Origin: Rhizobium freirei PRF 81
Lineage (GTDB): Bacteria > Pseudomonadota > Alphaproteobacteria > Rhizobiales > Rhizobiaceae
Assembly: GCF_000359745.1 (NCBI RefSeq)
Contig: NZ_AQHN01000083.1
Span: 186,001-250,000, forward strand
DNA: 64,000 nucleotides
Direction of reading: 5' to 3'
How positions within the stretch are numbered: position 1 is the first letter of the stretch; every line of letters begins with the position of its first letter. Both the position numbers and the translations under genes were made by a program. The notes under the pieces were generated by a model that did not search any database, was not told where the DNA came from, and was given only the letters and a program-made list of their open reading frames with translations. Of the stretch, positions 40,129-49,054 are shown piece by piece.

Positions 40129-42207
40129 TCACCGGCGCCGCATGCGCTGAGGCGGGACGCGCCCCGAGAAGGGGGAGGCAAGTTCCTCGTCTGCCATCTG
40201 TTCCACTTGAAAGATCTGCCCGACGGGCTTGGGTCTGCCAAGGAAGAAGCCCTGTGCCTCATCGCAACCCTCGATGCGGAGAATTTCCAGCTGATGATTG
40301 GTCTCCACGCCCTCGGCCAGGACCGGGATGTCCAGGCTCTTGCCGAGCGTGAGCACGGCGCGAACGATCGCCTTTGCCTGAATGCTGTCGTCGACTTCAT
40401 TCATGAAGGAGCGGTCGAGCTTGATCTTGTCGAAAGGGAACGAACGCAGCGTGTCGAGCGAGGAATAGCCGGTGCCGAAATCGTCAATGGCGATGGTGAC
40501 GCCAAGCGCCCGGATCTGTCGCAGCACATGCAGCGTCCGGGTCTTGTCGGCGATGATCGTCGACTCGGTGATCTCCAGTTCGAGCCTTGACGGCGACAGG
40601 CCCGTTTCCAGAAGGATCGAATGGACGAGCTTGGCAAGGTCTGCGTGCGCGAATTGTACCGGCGACAGATTGACGGCGATCTTGTAAGGCTTGCTCCAGG
40701 TGGCGGCTTCCCGGCAGGCATTTCGCATGACCCATTCGCCGATGACGAGGATCGTGCCGCTTTCCTCGGCGATGGGGATGAATTCCGAAGGCGGCACGGA
40801 ACCGCGCTCGGGATGATTCCAGCGGACCAGGACTTCATAGCCGCAAACCTCACCCGTCTGAACCGAGGTTTGCACCTGATAATGCAGATCCAGCTGATCC
40901 AATTCGACCGCGCGCCGCAGATCCTGCGCAAGCGTGTGACGGGCGCGTGCCGCTTCATCCATTTTGGATTCGTAGAAGCAGACGGCGCGACCGATATCGG
41001 CCTTGGCACGATACATCGCAAGATCGGCATTGCTGATCAGGCGCTCCTGATCGTCGCCGTCGTCGGGATAGACGGCGACGCCGATGCTTGCGCCGGTTAC
41101 GGTCTCGAAGTCATCGATCCGGATGGGTTCGAACAGAAATTTTTCCAGTCGCGCGACGAAATCCAGAAGTTCGCTCTGGTTCTGGAACCGTTTGGCGGCG
41201 GCAAATTCATCACCGCCGACACGCGCGACAAACTCGCCATCCTTGATGACGCGCAGGAGCCGACGCCCGATGGCCTTCAGCGCCTGGTCGCCCGCCTTGT
41301 GGCCGCGCAGATCGTTGATTTCCTTGAAGCGATCGAGATCTATGCCAATCACGGCGAGCTTTGCACTGTCTTCCTTTGCATGTTCCAGCGCGCGATCGAG
41401 ATAGTCGTTGAAGCTACTGCGGTTGGGCAGGCCGGTCAGGAGGTCGTTAAGCGCCATGTGCTGGAGCTTCTGGATGGATTCCTGCGAAGCGCGTTCGTCG
41501 ATCATGTAGCTGGCAATGCCCGTGCCGATGACGAGCAACCAGCCGCCGGCGACAGCGACGGCCATGGCCTTCAGCGCATAGGAATCGGCAAGACCGTCGC
41601 CGGTCGCCAGCGGCGTGACGGAGACCGCCGTCATCGCTGTAAAATGCAGCAGAACGACCGCCAGAACGAAAAGCACGAGCGCGGTCAGCGACCAGTAGCG
41701 CCACGGCCGGCGGATCGCCTGATTGATGGCGGCCGCGGCTAGCGTTACCGAAAGGACGACTGAGGCGAAGACATAGCTCATGTCCCATTCGACGATGCCA
41801 TCGACGTGATAGGCCATCATGCCGGTATAATGCATGGCCGTGATGGCAAGTCCGACAACCGCGCCACCCAGCTCCGGCGCGATCCGCGGTAGGCGCGACA
41901 GTGCGATTGCAACCCCTCCGGCGGATCCGGCCACGGCCAGCAGAAACGAAGCCATCGTCAGGATCGGATCGAAGGTGACGGGTGCGCCGACCTCGTAGGC
42001 CAGCATCGCGATGAAATGTGTGCACCATATTGATGCGCCTGCAGCCACTCCGGTCAGAAAGATCCAGCCGCCGCGCTGAAGTCCGTACGTTCTTTCTGCC
42101 CGCCGCAGTAGGTTGAGCGTTATCCAGCTGCCGCTGACACAGACAAATGCCGCAAGAAATACGAGCCACAGATTATGCGCTGTGACGATGCATGAAATGA
42201 CGCGCAC
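40129..42207 (-). CDS. MHYT-GGDEF-EAL c-di-GMP signalling protein
   Basis: A 692-aa inner-membrane protein with seven predicted helices forming an MHYT sensor (THFIAML, MHYTGMM, LHFTAMT), then GGDEF (about 260-420) and EAL (about 435-680) domains. MHYT is proposed to sense a gas through metal. The GGDEF motif VGGDEF is intact, with no RxxD product-inhibition site before it. The EAL motif reads EVL (YEVLVRW), but the later ELEITEST and IDDFGTGYSSL are intact, so both making and breaking c-di-GMP are plausible. It starts at GTG 42207. Confidence 0.92.
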   Translation of the reverse strand: MRVISCIVTAHNLWLVFLAAFVCVSGSWITLNLLRRAERTYGLQRGGWIFLTGVAAGASIWCTHFIAMLAYEVGAPVTFDPILTMASFLLAVAGSAGGVAIALSRLPRIAPELGGAVVGLAITAMHYTGMMAYHVDGIVEWDMSYVFASVVLSVTLAAAAINQAIRRPWRYWSLTALVLFVLAVVLLHFTAMTAVSVTPLATGDGLADSYALKAMAVAVAGGWLLVIGTGIASYMIDERASQESIQKLQHMALNDLLTGLPNRSSFNDYLDRALEHAKEDSAKLAVIGIDLDRFKEINDLRGHKAGDQALKAIGRRLLRVIKDGEFVARVGGDEFAAAKRFQNQSELLDFVARLEKFLFEPIRIDDFETVTGASIGVAVYPDDGDDQERLISNADLAMYRAKADIGRAVCFYESKMDEAARARHTLAQDLRRAVELDQLDLHYQVQTSVQTGEVCGYEVLVRWNHPERGSVPPSEFIPIAEESGTILVIGEWVMRNACREAATWSKPYKIAVNLSPVQFAHADLAKLVHSILLETGLSPSRLELEITESTIIADKTRTLHVLRQIRALGVTIAIDDFGTGYSSLDTLRSFPFDKIKLDRSFMNEVDDSIQAKAIVRAVLTLGKSLDIPVLAEGVETNHQLEILRIEGCDEAQGFFLGRPKPVGQIFQVEQMADEELASPFSGRVPPQRMRRR

Positions 42208-42651
42208 TTAAAGAATCCCGAATCTGGTCACTGCAGTGATGGTCATTTGGTTTGCGATCCTCACAACTCAAATTGCCAGGTACGCTTTCGCGGGCAAACA
42301 CTGAAGATCGAGTAAAGACAACCTGCGCAAATTGTCGGGAAAAGTGTTGTTCCAGGCGGGTTTCCCGGTCGTCCCGATGGCACGTTGTTTACGAAAACGT
42401 CAATGGGCTGAATAGATTAGACCTTGTCTGCCGGTCAAATTGGGGTGGTTTCGTAAAGTCGATCGCGCATAAGTATATTTTTCCATTGTAGGTAAATTTT
42501 ACATAAATTCGAATGGACTAAAATAGAAATACGTCATTATCGGAATATAAACATTTATTTGCGATACTATCGTCAAGTATATTTGAAAGTGTCGCTGATT
42601 TCTACTTATGCGGCATTTGTTTGTGTAACCTCCACCAGAGAGAGCTTGTTC
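42208..42651. other. AT-rich gap before the TadG-like gene
   Basis: 444 bp without a supported gene, notably AT-rich from about 42460 to 42560, likely holding the promoter of the TadG-like gene. No palindrome of note. The frame of the downstream gene is open to 42559 but only from a TTG without ribosome site. Confidence 0.5.
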
Positions 42652-43980
42652 GTGAAAATATTGAAGGTCTGCGTAAAGCCTTTCTACACGCTATATAAGC
42701 AATCTCGAACGCTGATTGCCGATAGATCGGGCAATTTCGCAACGATGACCGCTCTGCTCGCCGTTCCGCTGATCGTTGCGGCTGGTCTTGCCATCGACGT
42801 CACCGATGCGATGCTGGTCAGGAATGATCTCTACAATGCGGCCGATGCGGCTGCGATCGGCGCTATCGCGTCGTCCTCTCCCGCCGTTGCCGCGGCGATG
42901 GCGATGACCAGTGATGGCACTGTGACCGTTGGCCAGGATGACGCCAACAAGCTCTTCTTCGGCCAGACATCGAGCGATTTGCAGAGCATACCCGTCAACG
43001 TCAATATCGCGGTGACGAGAGCCTCGAACGTCGTGTCTTCCAACGTCAGCTTCTCTGCAAGCGTGCCGACAACGCTGATGCAGCTGCTCGGACAAACCTC
43101 GGTTCCGATCAGCGGTGTCGCTTCGGCGCAGTACCAGATGGCAAGCTTCATCGATTTCTACATGCTGCTGGATAATACGCCGTCCATGGGGGTCGGGGCC
43201 ACATTAAGTGACATTACGACTTTGCAGAGCCATACCAGCGATACCTGCGCCTTCGCCTGCCACAATCTCAATACGACGAATAACTACTATAATCTGGCGA
43301 AAAGCCTCAACGTAAAGATGCGCATCGATGTGGTGCGGCAAGCGACGCAATCGTTGACGGATACGGCAACAACGAACCGGGTGACCCCGGATCAATATCG
43401 TATGGCTGTCTACACCTTTGGAACCAAAGCCGAAGCCATCGGATTGACAAACGTATCCGCGCTGTCAGCCGATATGACGCAAGTGAAAAACTCCACAAGC
43501 GCCGTCGACCTGATGACCACTCCCAGTCAGAACTATAACAGTGACCAGGACACAAGCTTCGATACCATGCTCACCCAGATCAAGCCGGTCATCGGCACAG
43601 GCGGGGGAGGCACCAGTAGCACCGATCGTGCGAAGGTATTGTTTTTTGTGACCGATGGCGTGGGCGACAGCTACAAGCCGACAACCTGCACGAAGCCGAC
43701 TACCGGCGGCCGCTGCCAGGAGCCGCTCGATACGTCCTTCTGTCAGCCGCTGAAGAACCAGAACGTCAAGATCGCCATTCTCTACACGACCTATCTGCCG
43801 CTGCCGCAGAACGCCTGGTACAATACCTGGATCGCGCCGTTCCAATCGCAGATCGGCACTGACCTGCAGAATTGCGCCTCACCCGGCCTCTACTTCGAAG
43901 TCAGCCCAACTCAGGGCATCACGGATGCCATGAATGCACTGTTTCTGAAGGTCATCCGCACACCGCGGCTCACCGGCTGA
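42652..43980 (+). CDS. TadE/TadG-like pilus protein with vWA domain
   Basis: A 442-aa membrane-anchored protein. The N-terminus has the TadE/G signature RSGNFATMTALLAVPLIVAAGLAIDVTDA (helix at about 31-50). The extracytoplasmic part is a von Willebrand A domain. Its MIDAS motif reads DNTPSMG (174-180) where DxSxS would be usual, the replacement Thr being conservative. Such proteins decorate Flp/Tad pili or act as adhesins. No other tad genes are near, so it is an orphan. GTG 42652 is chosen (AGAGAG upstream). Confidence 0.82.
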   Translation: MKILKVCVKPFYTLYKQSRTLIADRSGNFATMTALLAVPLIVAAGLAIDVTDAMLVRNDLYNAADAAAIGAIASSSPAVAAAMAMTSDGTVTVGQDDANKLFFGQTSSDLQSIPVNVNIAVTRASNVVSSNVSFSASVPTTLMQLLGQTSVPISGVASAQYQMASFIDFYMLLDNTPSMGVGATLSDITTLQSHTSDTCAFACHNLNTTNNYYNLAKSLNVKMRIDVVRQATQSLTDTATTNRVTPDQYRMAVYTFGTKAEAIGLTNVSALSADMTQVKNSTSAVDLMTTPSQNYNSDQDTSFDTMLTQIKPVIGTGGGGTSSTDRAKVLFFVTDGVGDSYKPTTCTKPTTGGRCQEPLDTSFCQPLKNQNVKIAILYTTYLPLPQNAWYNTWIAPFQSQIGTDLQNCASPGLYFEVSPTQGITDAMNALFLKVIRTPRLTG

Positions 43981-44036
43981 CGGTGCGCTTCCGCGGATAC
44001 GTTCAATGGTAGCCTGATGTGTGGGCCGTCAGCAGC

Positions 44037-44948
44037 TTAGCTGACAGGCTGGCTGCGGCCGACATGCCGGACGGTGTCAATGAAAGCCCGGAGTTTCGGC
44101 GCCAGCTCTGCACGACGGGGAAAGTAAAGAAACAAGCCGGCTTCCGTCACGGCATGGTGGGGTAGGAGTTCAATCAGCTTGCCGGCCGCAATATCCGGCT
44201 GGACAAGAGGCTCGAACACATAGGCTAGGCCGACGCCTGCCAAGGTCAGTTCGATTGCCGAGTGGGATTCGGTGACGATCGCCTTGCCTCGCACTGTGAC
44301 GGCCACGTCCCGTCCGTCTTCAACAAACTCCCATTGGTAGAGGCCACCCGAACGAATGAGCCGATAGCCGATGCAATTGTGGTTTGAGAGATCGCGGAGT
44401 GTCATCGGGCGGCCGAAGCGCCCGATATAATCGGGTGAAGCGACAACGATCGACCGGAAGGGCGGCGTCAGGCGTACGGCGACCATATCCTGCGCGATCA
44501 TCTCGCCGATGCGAATGCCGGCGTCGAAGCCTTCTGCGACGATATCGGTCAGCCGTTCGTCGGAGAAGATCTCCACCTCGATTTCGGGATAGCGTTCGCT
44601 CATGGCTGCAATGATGGGTGTGACGGCAAGCGGCAGGCACACACGGGGCGCATTGATGCGCAGAAGACCGCTCGGCCTTCCTTTGACCGACCGAATGCGC
44701 TCGATCCGCTCGTGAATATCCTGCAGGGCCGGGACCACTGTGCTGATGAGGTTCTTGCCGGCCTCCGTCAGCGCGACGCTGCGTGTCGTGCGGGCAAAGA
44801 GCGGCTGACCGAGCCGCTCCTCCACCAGCCGGACGGCATGACTGACGGCTGAAGCGCTCATGCCCAGCTCGCTGGCGGCAGCAGCGAAACCTCCCCGACG
44901 AGCGACGGCGGCAATGACCGGCAGGTGTGTCAGCAAATCGCGATCCAT
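44037..44948 (-). CDS. LysR-family transcriptional regulator
   Basis: About 303 aa: helix-turn-helix at about 5-60 (GGFAAAASELGMSASAVSHAVRLVEERLGQPLF) and a LysR effector domain. It belongs to the CrgA-like group by LLRINAPRVCLPLAVTPIIAAMSERYPEIEVEIF. It diverges from an aldo/keto reductase gene (136-bp gap) and probably controls it. The start is placed at ATG 44948; ATG 44966 is possible. Confidence 0.88.
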   Translation of the reverse strand: MDRDLLTHLPVIAAVARRGGFAAAASELGMSASAVSHAVRLVEERLGQPLFARTTRSVALTEAGKNLISTVVPALQDIHERIERIRSVKGRPSGLLRINAPRVCLPLAVTPIIAAMSERYPEIEVEIFSDERLTDIVAEGFDAGIRIGEMIAQDMVAVRLTPPFRSIVVASPDYIGRFGRPMTLRDLSNHNCIGYRLIRSGGLYQWEFVEDGRDVAVTVRGKAIVTESHSAIELTLAGVGLAYVFEPLVQPDIAAGKLIELLPHHAVTEAGLFLYFPRRAELAPKLRAFIDTVRHVGRSQPVS

Positions 44949-45084
44949 TGCTGAGCTATATCGCATGATGCATGCCAATTAAATGATCTTATAAAGGGGA
45001 AGAAAGTCGGCGAACTTGTCTCCACCAAACGCGCGGAGCCATCGACGGTCAGGCGAGGCCAGGCGCTCAAAGAGGAGCATACGC

Positions 45085-46191
45085 ATGAGCATGGAATTCT
45101 ACACTCTCGGTAACAGCGGTCTCAAGGTAACCCGGCTCGCCCTCGGCACGATGACATTCGGCACTGAATGGGGTTGGGGAGCGGACAAGGAAGCGGCGCG
45201 CGCAATCTTCAATGCCTATGTCGATGCCGGAGGCAATTTCTTCGATACTGCCGATGCCTATACGGGCGGGACATCCGAAACCTGGCTCGGTGAATTCATC
45301 GCCGAACGCGGACTGCGTGACGATGCGGTGATAGCGACCAAGTTCACTATGAACCTTACCGCTCAGTCGCCGAATGCAGCCGGCAACGGTCGCAAGAACA
45401 TATTGCGAGCCGTCGAGGGTTCGTTGAAGCGGCTCAACACCGACCATATCGATCTCTATCTGATGCATTGCTGGGATCGGCTCACCCCACCTGAAGAGGT
45501 GATGCGGACGTTTGACGATCTCGTTCGCTCAGGCAAGGTGCTCCATGTCGGCCTGTCCGACGTGCCGGCCTGGTATGCCAGCCGCGCTCAGGCCGTCGCG
45601 GAACATCGTGGCTATGAGCCGATATCGGCCTTGCAGCTCGAATATTCCCTGGCGGAGCGCAATATCGAAAACGAGTTCGTCCCGTTTGGCACCCGCTATG
45701 GCGCCGGCATCATGGCCTGGAGCCCGCTGGCGAGCGGCCTTCTAAGCGGCAAGTATCGTGCCAGCGGCGGCCAGCAGACTGAGGGCCGGCTTGAGACGGT
45801 GCGAGGCACTACAAATCCAGGTTTTCAGAAGTTCACCGAGCGCAACTGGGCAATCGTCGCGGAGCTGGAAAAAGTGTCGGCCGAGCTCGGGCGCAGTATG
45901 GCGCAGGTGGCCGTGAACTGGGCCATGACGCAGCCGGGCATCGCCTCGATCATCATCGGGGCAACGAAGCTCGATCAGTTGAAGGACAATCTTGGCGCTC
46001 TGGACTTCGAGATCCAGCCGGAGTTGCGCGAGCGGTTGAACGACGTCAGCGGCTTGCAGCCAATTTTCCCCTATTCCTTCTTTGGACCAGAAATTCAGGG
46101 CTCGATGACCGGTGGGCAGACGGTGGGAGGAAAGCCGGTCGGCTATTATCCGGATCTCAACATTTCGGGAAAATTTGCCGGCGTCAGCTGA
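45085..46191 (+). CDS. Aldo/keto reductase
   Basis: A 368-aa NADPH-dependent oxidoreductase. The catalytic tetrad is Asp54, Tyr59 (FDTADAYT), Lys86 (IATKF) and His128 (LMHCWD). The C-terminal phosphate-binding IIIGATKLDQLKDN is intact. GAGGAG precedes the ATG; the frame is open to 45016 from a TTG only. It probably reduces aldehydes or ketones, and control by the divergent LysR protein is likely. Confidence 0.9.
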   Translation: MSMEFYTLGNSGLKVTRLALGTMTFGTEWGWGADKEAARAIFNAYVDAGGNFFDTADAYTGGTSETWLGEFIAERGLRDDAVIATKFTMNLTAQSPNAAGNGRKNILRAVEGSLKRLNTDHIDLYLMHCWDRLTPPEEVMRTFDDLVRSGKVLHVGLSDVPAWYASRAQAVAEHRGYEPISALQLEYSLAERNIENEFVPFGTRYGAGIMAWSPLASGLLSGKYRASGGQQTEGRLETVRGTTNPGFQKFTERNWAIVAELEKVSAELGRSMAQVAVNWAMTQPGIASIIIGATKLDQLKDNLGALDFEIQPELRERLNDVSGLQPIFPYSFFGPEIQGSMTGGQTVGGKPVGYYPDLNISGKFAGVS

Positions 46192-46316
46192 AGCGGCAAG
46201 CCAGGATCGGTTAGGCAGGCGTTTTGTCGGCCATATTGCCGGGGCGGCGCTAATGGGGAAGGGGGCGCTGCGAGGTTAGGTCGCTTTGCTATGGCAGAAG
46301 GACAGTCGGCGCCACG

Positions 46317-46670
46317 TCAAGGCTTATCGTGCATGGCACCGTCCGCAACTTTCGACCCCGATTTATCCATGTCGGGGTCAAAAACCTCTGAAAGCGTCTT
46401 TAAAATTCGCAGCACGCCTGGATGGTTGCAAGTATAATATCTGAACTGCGCCTGACGGCGGACCTTGACGATCCCTGAATGATAAAGTCGCGTCAAATGT
46501 TGGCTCAGTGCAGATTGCGATATTCCAAGCTTTTTGGCCAGGCTGTTGACGTCCTCTTCGTGATTGGACAAGTAAATGCAAACCTCCAGACGTTTCGGAT
46601 TGGAAAGCTGACTGAGAAGATCTGCGTGATAGATGAGGCGTTCATCTTCTGTGGTTTCGTCCGAGTACAT
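46317..46670 (-). CDS. ArsR-family regulator, NolR-like
   Basis: A 117-aa winged-helix repressor. The pattern LSQLSNPKRLEVCIYL...LGISQSALSQHLTRLYHSGIVKVRRQAQFRYYTC closely resembles the rhizobial nodulation regulator NolR, but is a different protein (Cys-poor C-terminus, other ends). The metal-binding CxC motif of SmtB/ArsR is absent (only VCI), so metal sensing is unlikely. A palindrome 62 bp upstream may be its operator. The targets are unknown. Confidence 0.85.
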   Translation of the reverse strand: MYSDETTEDERLIYHADLLSQLSNPKRLEVCIYLSNHEEDVNSLAKKLGISQSALSQHLTRLYHSGIVKVRRQAQFRYYTCNHPGVLRILKTLSEVFDPDMDKSGSKVADGAMHDKP

Positions 46671-46999
46671 GCCGCGTCCGATCGTCTATGGGTGTTTAAT
46701 CTCTGGAGTTCAGGCGTCAAACGATAATCAATGCAAAAATTGCAAAATTATGTTCTGAGCCATTGCGAATATATTGCACCCTCGCCGTGCGACTGAACCT
46801 CCCGCACGGACTGATCGCCACCGAGCAGCCCGTGTCAATCGACAACTAGGGTCGTATTGCAATTTGTGAATATGTCGGTGGGCGATTTCGCGATTATTCT
46901 GTAACAAAATCGAACGAACTGCCTTGTTTTCGTCCGGCTTTTGACATCGCACTGCAAATTAACCGGCGTATCTTCCGTTGTAGCGAACAGGAGATAACG
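46671..46999. other. Gap between ArsR and small ORF
   Basis: 329 bp, AT-rich, with TGCAA-type motifs repeated (46732-46744, near 46856 and near 46952). Besides the palindrome listed separately there is no supported gene; a 74-codon frame on the minus strand (46728-46952) looks random. Confidence 0.5.
46732..46744. promoter_or_regulatory. Palindrome upstream of the ArsR gene
   Basis: TGCAA-AAA-TTGCA, perfect 5-bp arms around a 3-base centre, 62 bp before the ArsR ATG. It does not match the published NolR half-site pattern. A candidate operator for autoregulation. Confidence 0.35.
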
Positions 47000-47215
47000 A
47001 TGACCCAGCGGGACCTGACGATCACCGAAGTTCTCAAAGATCCGCTGATCCGGCAGATCATGCGCGCGGATCGCATCTCTGTTACTGGGATGGCGGCGTT
47101 GCTGCAGGACGCTGCGCGCAGGCAGCGGCTTGCGCGCAAATTCACCGTGTCCGCCGATCTCGCGCCGATTGCCAGTGTGGCCGCACAGACCATGCGTCAG
47201 TCTGATCTGCGTTGA
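47000..47215 (+). CDS. Small conserved-looking protein, 71 aa
   Basis: ATG 47000 follows ACAGGAG at 7 nt. The product is a helical, soluble protein, starting MTQRDLTITEVLKDPLIRQIMRADRI and ending in a basic/Ala-rich helix. Similar short proteins occur in rhizobia without function. No signal or membrane segment. Confidence comes from the ribosome site and the regular amphipathic pattern. Confidence 0.65.
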   Translation: MTQRDLTITEVLKDPLIRQIMRADRISVTGMAALLQDAARRQRLARKFTVSADLAPIASVAAQTMRQSDLR

Positions 47216-47326
47216 TATCGTCGCTGCTGGGTGCGGGGGTCATCGATCCCGCGGTCGATTCAGCATGGCGGGCTCGGCCGATGAATCCTCAGCGCTTTTG
47301 CCTGCCTTCCCCGGCCGTCTCCCACA

Positions 47327-47660
47327 TCAGAGCGCACCGCTCCGGTTGAGCGAAATCGCGTAGACGCTGATGATCGCGGAAGCACAGATTGGATGCTGCT
47401 TCCGGCACCAGGATCTTGCCCACGAGATGCCCGTCGGGCGCGATGCAATGAGCGCCGTCGGCAGCGGATAACCAAAGGTTGCCGTCGCTGTCGAGCCGCA
47501 TGCCATCGCCGCAGCCGGGCGAGATCATATGGAGCACGCCGCCGGAGAGGCGCCAGTTTTCATCGACATTGAAGACGCGGATATGCTGCGGATCGCCGCT
47601 GTGAATACGGCCGGTATCGGCGACATGGAGCTTCTTCTCGTCCCGGCTGAGAAGAAATAG
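47327..47660 (-). pseudogene. Decayed SMP-30/gluconolactonase
   Basis: The minus strand encodes the C-terminal part of an SMP-30/gluconolactonase: DEKKLHVADTG, HIRVFNVDENWRLSGG, GDGMRLDSDGNLWLSAADGAHC and GKILVPEAASNLCF. After NLCF the frame is lost. The expected ending continues in another frame as ICASAIISVYAISLNRSGAL and stops at 47327. The N-terminal half is missing. The shift coincides with a short repeat (ATCTGTGC serves both NLC and ICA), so a small deletion between repeats is probable. The enzyme would be inactive. Confidence 0.8.
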
Positions 47661-47738
47661 CACGACCGCAAGCCGCGCCATTACCGCCTACGAAGCGGGC
47701 GACCCGGGATCCCGCTATGAAGTCATTTTTCGAAGCGG

Positions 47739-48149
47739 TTATTCCCCGACAGCGTTGGCGATACGGCAGAGATTCTTGCTCATGTTCGGGGCCACTTGTC
47801 CCTGTTGTACGATGAAAACCACATCGACCCGGCTGCCCTTGTCATTTTTGCGGACCACGACGCGCAGGGTTTGTGGCCGTCCGGATCCGCTCGTTTCCTG
47901 CTGAGCCGTCAACGTGCCGAGTTTCTTCTCCACATTCACATCGACAAAGCCTTCCGCCAGAACTGCGCGGGAGACCTTGTCAAAGGCCGCGTTCGGATTG
48001 ACTGACGGAAAAATCATCCAGGTCTTGTAGGTGACACCCGTGACCAAAGGAACGCCGCTGCTCTCATAGTGGCTCGCGCAGGTGTCCGCCAATGCCGGGG
48101 ACGCCGAAAGAACCGCAAGCGCAAATGCAAAACCTGTCCTTGTATGCAT
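47739..48149 (-). CDS. Exported small protein of unknown function
   Basis: A 136-aa protein from ATG 48149, where a signal peptide begins (MHTRTGFAFALAVLSASPALA). A longer frame to 48206 exists but has no signal at its start. The mature protein has two Cys (near 23 and near the C-terminus), no known motif, and looks like a small beta-rich periplasmic protein. It is not linked to the neighbouring genes by any evident operon. Confidence 0.7.
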   Translation of the reverse strand: MHTRTGFAFALAVLSASPALADTCASHYESSGVPLVTGVTYKTWMIFPSVNPNAAFDKVSRAVLAEGFVDVNVEKKLGTLTAQQETSGSGRPQTLRVVVRKNDKGSRVDVVFIVQQGQVAPNMSKNLCRIANAVGE

Positions 48150-48336
48150 GATTCTACAGCCTATTTTGATTGAACGGGAAGGAGAGGGCAAATCAATGAG
48201 GTGCAATTGATACTATTTTACCGCGAACATGTCTATCTGCGGTAGCTCGCATAAATGGAGGATTTCAAGCCTTGGCTTTTGGGCAGCTTGAGTGAAAGCT
48301 GCCTTTGGGAAAATGAAAGCGGCGCCGTAGGGGCGG

Positions 48337-48999
48337 CTATGGGTGAGCTGCGGCTCCATCGTTCACAAACGTATCCTTCATCGCGCGCAGGATGATGACC
48401 GCCGATGCAGCACCGGGATCGATGTGCCCGAGCGATCTTTGCCCGAGGCGGGCTGCGCGACCGCGAGCGGCGACCATGGAGCTTGTCGAATCTGCACCGG
48501 TTTCAGCAGCGTCCAGAATGGCGCTCCACATGCCGGCGACCTCAAGCGAGCGTGCCCTGGCTTCGATAGCGGCTTCGGCTGCGGGGATCCAGGCGTCCAA
48601 CATGGTCTTGTCGCCCCGCTGGCCCTTGCCGCGTTGCTGAATGCCGGCGCGCATCTCGTCCACAATCATCGCCTGGGAGGCTGGGGAAAGGGATTCATCC
48701 GCCTTCAACGCCTGCGAGGCCCGGCGGAACGCCGTCGCGTAGAGAGGGCCGGTTGATGCGCCGACCGCATCCAGAAAGGCCGAGGCCGCGACGGCAAATA
48801 TCTCAGAGGGCAGGGCTTGGGCCGCGTCGAGCTTTGTCAGTTCGGCATTTACCGCCATGAAGCCGAGGGACATGGTGATCCCATGGTCAGCGTCCCCGAT
48901 AGCGCCATCCAGCTCCGAGAGGCGATCCTTCTCGGCATTGATTGCGATTGATATGCGCTGAAACATGCTGCCCAGGCATCGCGCGGCTTTTTCCGACAT
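48337..48999 (-). CDS. dhaL: DhaL-type ketose kinase subunit (second copy)
   Basis: The nucleotide-binding subunit of a dihydroxyacetone-kinase system, 220 aa from ATG 48999 (GGGAGGAAG upstream). Helical barrel with GAIGDADHGITM, whose Asp and His bind Mg-ATP/ADP, and GDKTMLDAWIPA, ADSTSSMVAARGRAARLGQRSLGHIDPGAAS as conserved helices. It follows the regulator-DhaK fusion by 55 bp and probably acts as its partner. Whether phosphate comes from ATP or a PTS DhaM is unknown; no dhaM is seen. Confidence 0.88.
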   Translation of the reverse strand: MSEKAARCLGSMFQRISIAINAEKDRLSELDGAIGDADHGITMSLGFMAVNAELTKLDAAQALPSEIFAVAASAFLDAVGASTGPLYATAFRRASQALKADESLSPASQAMIVDEMRAGIQQRGKGQRGDKTMLDAWIPAAEAAIEARARSLEVAGMWSAILDAAETGADSTSSMVAARGRAARLGQRSLGHIDPGAASAVIILRAMKDTFVNDGAAAHP

Positions 49000-49054
49000 C
49001 GTCTTCCTCCCGGTCCCAGCAGTTCCATAAGCTGCCGGGCTCATTCTTATACGA

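Noticed and set aside
46728..46952. 74-codon minus-strand frame
   Set aside because: No ribosome site, random composition, lies over probable regulatory DNA.
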